Positions 1 through 4,481 of a stretch of 5,959 nucleotides of DNA are shown here, piece after piece (position 1 is the stretch's first letter; each line of letters starts with the position of its first letter). The notes under the pieces were generated by a model. The model did not search any database. It was not told where the DNA came from and worked only from the letters and a program-made list of their open reading frames with translations. Source of the DNA: an uncultured Clostridia bacterium (GTDB taxonomy: Bacteria; Bacillota; Clostridia; Christensenellales; CAG-138); contig CALEPU010000259.1 of NCBI GenBank assembly GCA_937913075.1, forward strand, positions 1 through 5,959. The letters run 5' to 3'. A program made the translations under genes and the position numbers.

Positions 1-1140
1 CTCGGTCGGCGCCTCAGTCGGGACGGCGGTCGGCGCGGCAGTAGGTCTCTCGGTTGCGTCCGCGGTCTGCTGCACGGAGGAGTCCTCTTCGTCGCTCCTG
101 CTCGTTAAAAGCGAGCAGCCAACGAGCAGCAGCGAAAGCAGCAGGCACAACGCAACAGCCCAGCCGGCGGGCTTTTTATAGGAGAGCACGTGCTTTATGC
201 GCGAGGCCGTTCCGCTCTCGACAAAGGTCGGAGGGAACAGCGCAAGCCTTTTGACCCTGCCGGTAAAGGACATGAGCGCCTCGGAATAATCGGCGCGCTC
301 CGAGCTCGAAAGAGGGGCTATTACCGTCTCGTCGCAGGCGGCTTCAAGGTCTCGGCAGAAAAGCGCATATCCGAGCCAGCAAAGCGGATTGAACCAGTGC
401 AGCCCGAGTATTAAAAAGCCGATGAGCTTCCAAACGTGATCGCCTCTTTTGATATGCGCACGCTCGTGCGCCAGCACGCAGTCGAGGCTTTTGCCGCCGA
501 GCCCGTAGGGAATGTAGATGCGCGGACTGAATATGCCGAGCAGGAAGGGCGAGGAGACGAACTCGCTCTCAAAAACGGTTTCGCTCAGCCTGACGGCAGT
601 AGCAAGACGCGCCCTTAGCCTCAGAAGGCTTAAAAGCGCTGCCGCCGCGAAAAGCATAAGCCCCGCAAGCCATACGGCAAACGCCGTTTTCTGCCAGGAA
701 GGAGCGCCTTCATCGCCCGCCGTTACCGCCGCTATGGGTGCGGCTGTTTCTGCGTGACCGGAGACGGAAGGCTGCGCCGCAGCGGGCGTGGCTTCGGCGG
801 CGAGCTGGGTATTCGGGACCGTTTGCGCCGGAGCCGCCCCGGCAGGAGCCGCGGGCAAGCGCTGTCCTTCCTACCGGGGCGGCTCCTGCGAGACTGTCTG
901 CGCGGGCGCATAAGTCATCAATACCGTCTGCTGCTCCCTCGCCGTATCAAAGCTCGGCAGCATACCGAAGTGCGAGGAGATGAACAGCGGGCACAGAAGC
1001 CTGACGCCCACGACCGCCCAAAGCAGCAGCACGGCCCATTTGGGCGCGCGCTTTAATACGAGCCGCAGCAAGGCGACGGCAAGCACCATCAAGCCGCCGA
1101 CCGCCGACATCTGTAAAAGTCTCAGTATGAAGTTACTCAT
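1..1140 (-). CDS. BlaR1/MecR1-type M56 membrane metallopeptidase, interrupted by an in-frame TAG, partial at the window edge
   Basis: Sensor/protease partner of the adjacent BlaI-type repressor; in the family, a membrane zinc protease that responds to an envelope signal and leads to repressor inactivation. Codon numbers count the TAG as 90. Hydrophobic segments lie at about 5-28, 36-53, 153-173 and 327-341. A Pro/Ala/Gln-rich outer loop spans about 77-150. The family segment PFLLGIFSPRIYIP is at 198-211, the zinc motif HERAH at 225-229, HWFNPLCW at 248-255, and the third ligand region DLEAACDE at 264-271 (probably E266). After the last membrane segment comes LVGC (339-342) and a Thr/Pro/Glu-rich extracellular linker that leaves the window, so the sensor domain is not seen. 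The start ATG (1138-1140) overlaps the end of the repressor gene by 8 nt and is preceded by GAGG, suggesting translational coupling. Codon 90 (871-873) is TAG; no other stop occurs in the frame. The family call is firm, but whether an intact protein is made is not. Confidence 0.85.
856..869 (-). promoter_or_regulatory. Possible reinitiation site (AAGGA plus TTG) just after the amber codon
   Basis: Directly after the TAG the minus strand reads AAGGA (869-865), six bases, then TTG (858-856) in the M56 frame. This has the shape of a ribosome binding site and a weak start that could let ribosomes restart after terminating at 871. The product would lack the first two membrane segments but keep the protease core. 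It is purely positional evidence; TTG is a weak start and the match could be chance. Confidence 0.3.
871..873 (-). other. In-frame TAG (amber) codon inside the M56 peptidase gene
   Basis: Reading codon by codon from the ATG at 1140, codon 90 is TAG. The same frame then stays open to base 1 and encodes the third membrane segment, the HERAH zinc site and the fourth membrane segment. The upstream and downstream parts share one frame, so no frameshift is needed to explain the break. The other complete genes in the window end in TAA (three) or TGA (one). TAG therefore has no clear use as a terminator here, but four genes are far too few to argue for reassignment. Confidence 0.9.
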
Positions 1141-1501
1141 CGCGGCGCCTCATTTCGTCGATCTGCCTTTTGAGCTCCTCCGCCTCGGCGTCGGTCAGCT
1201 TGCCGCTCTTTGCAAACGCCGCGATGAAGGAGGGAACGGAACCGTCGAACTTGCTTTTAAGAAGCTCATCTATCTCTGCTCTGTCCACCTGCTCCCTCGT
1301 TACGAGAGGCGTGACCGTGCTGTCGCGGTTTTCCAACACGCCGCGCTGCCCAAGCCGCTTTATAACGGTGTAGGTTGTTGTCGGCTTCCAGCCGAGGCGC
1401 TCCCTCGCAAGCTCTACCAATGCGCCGCTCCTTATCGGACCGCTCTGCCAAAGCAGCCGCATAAACCGATATTCGCTTTCAAAAATCTTCGGTGTGTCCA
1501 T
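1133..1501 (-). CDS. blaI: BlaI/MecI/CopY-family winged-helix repressor
   Basis: A 122-residue transcriptional repressor that would bind the two palindromes in its own promoter as a dimer. The N-terminal winged helix covers about 5-70, with the family-typical stretch KPTTTYTVIKRLGQRG at 39-54 as the likely recognition helix and following turn. The Lys/Glu-rich C-terminal half (about 70-120) is the expected helical dimerisation region. In characterised relatives a site in that half is cut when the membrane sensor is activated. The length fits the family (about 120-130). The start is ATG 1501, seven bases after AGGAGG (1514-1509); an in-frame TTG at 1507 is only one base from AGGAGG and is not a credible start. 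The gene overlaps the M56 gene by 8 nt, so the two form an operon. The inducing ligand and target genes other than itself are unknown, and no beta-lactamase is nearby, so the symbol denotes the family rather than a proven role in penicillin resistance. Confidence 0.93.
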   Translation of the reverse strand: MDTPKIFESEYRFMRLLWQSGPIRSGALVELARERLGWKPTTTYTVIKRLGQRGVLENRDSTVTPLVTREQVDRAEIDELLKSKFDGSVPSFIAAFAKSGKLTDAEAEELKRQIDEMRRRDE

Positions 1502-1508
1502 ATGCAAA

Positions 1509-1514
1509 CCTCCT
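1509..1514 (-). promoter_or_regulatory. Ribosome binding site of the BlaI-type repressor
   Basis: A perfect AGGAGG seven bases before ATG 1501. It decides the start between ATG 1501 and an upstream in-frame TTG. Its first bases also overlap the proximal operator palindrome. Confidence 0.85.
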
Positions 1515-1530
1515 CTAATGCGTTAGAGTA
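1511..1530. promoter_or_regulatory. BlaI/MecI-type operator, proximal copy
   Basis: Palindrome with arms CTCTAA (1513-1518) and TTAGAG (1523-1528) around TGCG. One further flanking position on each side matches the second copy except for an A-to-C change at 1512. It lies at the presumed transcript start and leader and touches the ribosome binding site. The arms resemble the TTAGAGT-like half sites known for repressors of this family. Confidence 0.8.
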
Positions 1531-1536
1531 CGCGTA

Positions 1537-1556
1537 TACTCTAACACATTAGAGTA
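1537..1556. promoter_or_regulatory. BlaI/MecI-type operator, distal copy (perfect 8+8 palindrome)
   Basis: TACTCTAA (1537-1544) and TTAGAGTA (1549-1556) are exact reverse complements around CACA. The centre is 26 bp from that of the proximal copy. The site covers the -10 hexamer and most of the -35/-10 spacer, so a bound repressor would block RNA polymerase directly. The inner arms of the two copies also pair with each other (1523-1530 with 1537-1544). Confidence 0.88.
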
Positions 1557-1566
1557 AGCTTGTCAA
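1538..1566 (-). promoter_or_regulatory. Promoter of the repressor/M56 operon
   Basis: A perfect -35 TTGACA (1566-1561), a 17-bp spacer, and -10 TAGAGT (1543-1538, 4 of 6 consensus bases). Transcription should begin near 1531, between the two operators. A strong -35, a weak -10 and an operator lying over the -10 are what a tightly repressed, autoregulated promoter would look like. Confidence 0.75.
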
Positions 1567-1621
1567 CCCATAAAACCGAAAATATTTTCAACAGCGGCTC
1601 AGTATAGCTGAATACCCATAG

Positions 1622-1667
1622 AAAAAACAAGCATGGCTTGTCAATTTTGCGCCATGCTCGTTTTTGT
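1622..1667 (-). terminator. Rho-independent terminator after the SPFH gene, probably bidirectional
   Basis: The stem AGCATGGC (1630-1637) with GCCATGCT (1651-1658) has a 13-base loop. It is extended past one mismatch by A-tract/T-tract pairs on both sides. On the minus strand the hairpin is followed by a run of T, giving a proper terminator about 55 bases after the SPFH stop codon. The plus strand also has a T run, so it could stop transcription both ways. It separates the SPFH unit from the repressor operon. Confidence 0.85.
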
Positions 1668-1720
1668 TAATTTGTCTCGAATAATTGCTTAATGCGGCAG
1701 CTCCTCGGTATTGCTTCGGT

Positions 1721-2593
1721 TTAATCCAGCGGGATCAGAAAATTTGCGCCGTCGCCCAGCATGGTGGAGGGCAGCTTGCCGTCCCACTGCTGGATATAGT
1801 AGTAGCGGATGAGCTCGGGGGTGAGGCTCTGGGAGATGGCCTTGTTCTTTGCCGCCTCCTTTTGACCCGCATACTCTGCGGCGTCAGCCTGTATCTTGGT
1901 GACTTCAAGATCGGCCTCGGCGGCTATCTTGGCCTGCTCCGCGTCGGCGTTCGCCTTGATAAGCTGGCGGGCAGCTTCCTGCTCGGCCTGCATTGTGAGC
2001 TGCGCCTGCTCGGTCTCGGCGGTCAGCTTGTTCTGCGCGGCGACCTGCTTTGCCTCGACCGCGTTGGTGAAGGCGTCGGTAAAGTCGATATCCTGCACGC
2101 TTATCGCGCTTACGGTTATGCCGAAATCGGCAACGTCCTCAACCACGAGGGCGGTTATCTCGCTCGAAAGCTGCTCACGGAAGGCAACGAGCTTTTCAGC
2201 GGTATATTTGGAGAAAACGGACTTTGTGTTCTCCAAAAGACGGGGGTAAAGGAGCTTGGAATAGTATTCCTCGCCGACGGTCTTATAGAGCTTTTCGGCG
2301 GTGGATTGGTCGATGGAATAGTTAACGGCTATCGAGATGTCCACCTGCTGAATATCGGAGGAGAAGGCTTGCAGGCTCTCGACCGCCTTCTGGGTACGGT
2401 TGTCCATCTTGACGACCCTCTGGAAAGGGCTCTTGAAGTGGAAGCCCGCCTCATAGGTGTAGTCCTCCACTCTGCCGAAGGTGGTGACGATGCCCGTGTA
2501 GCCCGTGGGCACCGTGGTGATGCAGCAGCAAAGGACTATTACGGCGACCAATAGGACGCTGACGACGATCAGTACATTGCCCAAATTCTTCAT
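1721..2593 (-). CDS. SPFH/band-7 domain membrane protein (stomatin/prohibitin-like)
   Basis: A 290-residue protein with one N-terminal membrane segment (about 6-26, containing Cys22-24), then the band-7 entry VPTGYTGIVTTFGRV (28-42). The SPFH core runs to about 190; a long Ala/Gln/Glu/Lys-rich helical stretch (about 185-255) is a likely coiled coil that drives ring or scaffold assembly. It ends in a short hydrophobic tail (LIPLD). Family members form large membrane-associated oligomers that organise lipid microdomains or modulate membrane proteases such as FtsH. Start ATG 2593 is chosen because it immediately precedes the membrane segment and AAGGA (2607-2603) lies nine bases upstream. A frame-open extension to a TTG at 2722 would have to be translated through the promoter and is rejected. 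No NfeD-type partner is adjacent. It has its own promoter and terminator, so it appears monocistronic. The substrate or partner is unknown. Confidence 0.9.
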   Translation of the reverse strand: MKNLGNVLIVVSVLLVAVIVLCCCITTVPTGYTGIVTTFGRVEDYTYEAGFHFKSPFQRVVKMDNRTQKAVESLQAFSSDIQQVDISIAVNYSIDQSTAEKLYKTVGEEYYSKLLYPRLLENTKSVFSKYTAEKLVAFREQLSSEITALVVEDVADFGITVSAISVQDIDFTDAFTNAVEAKQVAAQNKLTAETEQAQLTMQAEQEAARQLIKANADAEQAKIAAEADLEVTKIQADAAEYAGQKEAAKNKAISQSLTPELIRYYYIQQWDGKLPSTMLGDGANFLIPLD

Positions 2594-2643
2594 TCTCTTA
2601 ATTCCTTTATAATATTGTGCGGTCACGCCCGCCGCCTTTTCAT

Positions 2644-2685
2644 CCGCGGCGTTGCGTTTGGGGAAGGCGCCCTCCCCGACCGCGG
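2644..2685 (-). other. Structured GC-rich leader of the SPFH transcript
   Basis: CCGCGG at 2644-2649 can pair with CCGCGG at 2680-2685. Within it, GGGGAAGGC (2660-2668) nearly complements GCCCTCCCC (2669-2677). This falls at the very 5' end of the predicted transcript. It may stabilise the message or be a remnant terminator from the gene upstream. It matches no riboswitch class that I recognise. Confidence 0.35.
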
Positions 2686-2689
2686 GAGA

Positions 2690-2718
2690 ATAATACAATA
2701 ACTCCCCCTTAAAATCAA
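2690..2718 (-). promoter_or_regulatory. Promoter of the SPFH gene
   Basis: -35 TTGATT (2718-2713), a 17-bp spacer and -10 TATTAT (2695-2690). A second TTGATT overlaps at 2722-2717 but gives a 21-bp spacer. Transcription would begin near 2683, leaving a leader of about 90 bases. Confidence 0.65.
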
Positions 2719-2761
2719 TCAAGGAGGAGTAAAGTTTAGGTAAAGTATTTGTAAAGCCGCA

Positions 2762-4159
2762 TCAGTCCTCGCGCATTGATGCGGGCAGCCATTTGCCCCG
2801 CGCGTAGTATAAGGTAAAGAACAAAAACAGAAGCAGATTATGTCCTATCATGCACGCCCAAGCCGCAACAAGCCCCTGATCCAACAGCTTTGTGCAGATG
2901 AAGGTGCCGACTATGCGCACGCCCCACATGCCTATTATATTGAATATGAAGGGAGCGACCGTTTTGCCTGCGCCCTGCATCATGCCCTCGATAACGAGGC
3001 TGACCCCATAAAAGGGCTCCGAGCAGGCGACCATCCTCAAAACGGTGCCGCCGAGGGCAATAACTGCCGCGTCACGGCTGAATATGCCCGCCATAGAAGG
3101 AGCGAATGCAAAGAGCAGTCCGCCGGAGAGCACCATCAAACCTACCTCGACAGTCATCATAACCCGCGCAAGCTCGTTGACCTTTTGCCTGTCGCCGGCG
3201 CCGATGGCGTTGCCCGTCAGCGTCGCGGCAGCAGCCATCATGCCGTAACCGGGTATGTAAAACGCCGACTCAACGGTGTTCGCAACGGTATGCGCAGCGG
3301 TGGATACGGTGCCGAGAGAGTTTATCATAGCGGCAAAAGCGACGTAGCCGAGGCTCGTGCCGAACCTTTGCAGCATATTGGGGAAGGCGACGCGCATGCA
3401 GGGCAAAAGCACCTGTCTGTCCGGCTTTATCGAAATGCCCCTTGGCGATATCTCGCGATGCCGCCAGAGCGCGTAAGTTATCGCAGCGCCGCCGAAGGTA
3501 ACGCTCACCGCGCTTGCAGCAGCAGCGCCGACTACGCCGAGCCCCGCGCCCCAAATATCAAAACCGAGACCGAAAATATGTATCGTGCGCGGCTCGTATA
3601 TGAGTAAAAAGTTCAGCACAACGTTTATCAAATTCACTCCGATGCCTATCCGCATCGGGGTCTTTGTATCGCCCGCGGCGCGTAATACGGTGCCGAAGAT
3701 TATCGTCGCCGTCCGCGGCAGGGTGGGCAGGTAAAGTATGAAAAAGTATGTCGCGGCAAGCTCCTGTATTTGCTCGTCGACCTGCATCCACTTGGGCACG
3801 AACGAGCTCAAAGCAAGCGTCAGCGCGGTGAACAGGCTTCCTACGACGAGCACCGCGAGCACGCTCTGCGCGGAGGCGATACGCGCCTTGTTATGCTCGC
3901 CTGCGCCGCGCATCTGCGAAATGTACGCCAAAAAGCCAACCCCGAAGGCGGAGATGGTGCTGCCTATCAGCCAGTTTACCGTGGTGGTCGAGCCGACGGC
4001 GGCGGTCGCCTCAGTGCCGAGGGAGCCGACCATGGCGGTGTCTATGTACTGCACCGCCGTCTGCATGAGCTGCTCCAGCATGGTCGGCCATGCGAGAGCG
4101 GCGACTGTCGCAAGCAGCGCGAGATCGAACCTTTTCAGCCTGCGTGTATTATCGGTCAT
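2762..4159 (-). CDS. MATE-family multidrug/metabolite efflux transporter
   Basis: A 465-residue inner-membrane antiporter that would export cationic drugs or metabolites using a Na+ or H+ gradient. It is hydrophobic throughout, consistent with the usual twelve membrane helices in two related halves. The first helix has PTMLEQLMQTAVQYIDTAMV (25-44). The family signature appears once per half: VLRAAGDTKTP (158-168) and GMMQGAGKTVAPF (392-404). The length matches the family norm of about 450-470. The start at ATG 4159 is supported by AAGGA (4172-4168) eight bases upstream and by the promoter just beyond; the 40-residue extension to 4279 would overlap that promoter and reads as charged non-membrane sequence. 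It is most likely a single-gene transcript. Substrates cannot be predicted from sequence alone, and no neighbouring regulator of MarR or TetR type is visible. Confidence 0.93.
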   Translation of the reverse strand: MTDNTRRLKRFDLALLATVAALAWPTMLEQLMQTAVQYIDTAMVGSLGTEATAAVGSTTTVNWLIGSTISAFGVGFLAYISQMRGAGEHNKARIASAQSVLAVLVVGSLFTALTLALSSFVPKWMQVDEQIQELAATYFFILYLPTLPRTATIIFGTVLRAAGDTKTPMRIGIGVNLINVVLNFLLIYEPRTIHIFGLGFDIWGAGLGVVGAAAASAVSVTFGGAAITYALWRHREISPRGISIKPDRQVLLPCMRVAFPNMLQRFGTSLGYVAFAAMINSLGTVSTAAHTVANTVESAFYIPGYGMMAAAATLTGNAIGAGDRQKVNELARVMMTVEVGLMVLSGGLLFAFAPSMAGIFSRDAAVIALGGTVLRMVACSEPFYGVSLVIEGMMQGAGKTVAPFIFNIIGMWGVRIVGTFICTKLLDQGLVAAWACMIGHNLLLFLFFTLYYARGKWLPASMRED

Positions 4160-4187
4160 GAGACCCTTCCTTTGAATTGATAAACGG

Positions 4188-4216
4188 ATTATAACAGAGC
4201 CGAGGGAGTTTGACAA
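4188..4216 (-). promoter_or_regulatory. Promoter of the MATE gene
   Basis: -35 TTGTCA (4216-4211), an exact 17-bp spacer and a perfect -10 TATAAT (4193-4188). Transcription would start near 4181, giving a short leader of about 22 bases with the ribosome binding site. No operator-like palindrome overlaps it, so it looks constitutive. Confidence 0.85.
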
Positions 4217-4309
4217 GTGGCGGGCGCGGAGCATCTGTTGGCGTCTTTTGAAGCTATGGCTTTGAGGCGCCGTGCTCAAATTATTGTAATTTCATCTATG
4301 CCGGCAAAA

Positions 4310-4367
4310 TAAAACAACGAAACGTCAAATCATCGGAAGGGTCAGGATTCTCTGCTTCGTTGTTTTA
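4310..4367 (-). terminator. 12-bp perfect inverted repeat with a 34-base loop downstream of nrdD (terminator or small RNA end)
   Basis: TAAAACAACGAA (4310-4321) is the exact reverse complement of TTCGTTGTTTTA (4356-4367). On the minus strand the second arm runs into further T-rich sequence (TTTTATTTTG), so it could terminate nrdD transcripts about 115 bases after the stop codon. The A/T-rich stem and long, weakly folding loop are atypical for an intrinsic terminator, so a processed RNA end or mobile-element trace is an alternative. Confidence 0.5.
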
Positions 4368-4481
4368 AACTATCGGGTCAGACCGATCGAGTCTTTCTGC
4401 AATGAGATCGACTTGCCCTTTGTTATGCCTTGTTTAGCACATGACCATTAAGCTTTCGGAACAGCCCATTATTATTCCTTC

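Larger units (their letters stand above)
830..886. repeat. GC-rich 13-bp inverted repeat flanking the amber codon
   Basis: GGAGCCGCCCCGG (830-842) is the exact reverse complement of CCGGGGCGGCTCC (874-886), separated by 31 bases. A second, overlapping pairing is CAGGAGCCG (843-851) with CGGCTCCTG (880-888). At the protein level the same loop contains APAQTV twice, at codons 78-83 and 103-108. The pattern suggests a low-complexity, repeat-prone linker. The TAG lies immediately beside the right arm. Confidence 0.8.
4160..4481. other. Non-coding spacer between nrdD and the MATE gene
   Basis: About 320 bases with no supportable gene. It holds the MATE promoter and ribosome binding site near one end and a long inverted repeat in the middle. 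There is a small hairpin TTTGAG (4261-4266) with CTCAAA (4275-4280), and a direct near-repeat GATCGAGTC/GATCGACTT near 4386 and 4407. I recognise no tRNA, riboswitch or small protein in it. Confidence 0.6.

Noticed and set aside
980..1552. Plus-strand open frame (190 codons) across the repressor gene and promoter
   Set aside because: It runs antisense through the BlaI-type gene, its operators and promoter, and has no domain signature.
1639..1644. Second TTGACA in the terminator loop, as part of the 9-bp repeat TTGACAAGC shared with 1558-1566
   Set aside because: No -10-like hexamer lies 16-18 bases downstream, so it is not a promoter. The 9-bp repeat is short enough to be chance.
1685..2554. 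Long plus-strand open frame (289 codons) opposite the SPFH gene
   Set aside because: It is antisense to a clear SPFH protein in GC-rich DNA, has Gly/Leu-rich shadow composition, no recognisable family and no ribosome binding site. Open antisense frames are expected with this codon bias.
2594..2722. N-terminal extension of the SPFH protein to a TTG at 2722
   Set aside because: It overlaps the predicted -35/-10 elements, lacks family similarity, and puts about 43 non-hydrophobic residues before the membrane anchor. ATG 2593 has a proper ribosome binding site.
2840..3607. Plus-strand open frame (255 codons) opposite the MATE gene
   Set aside because: Its Arg/Ala/His-rich composition is typical of a shadow frame, it has no known motif, and the opposite strand encodes a full-length transporter with promoter and ribosome binding site.
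4160..4279. N-terminal extension of the MATE protein to 4279
   Set aside because: It would be encoded through a perfect TATAAT promoter; ATG 4159 has AAGGA upstream and gives the normal family length.
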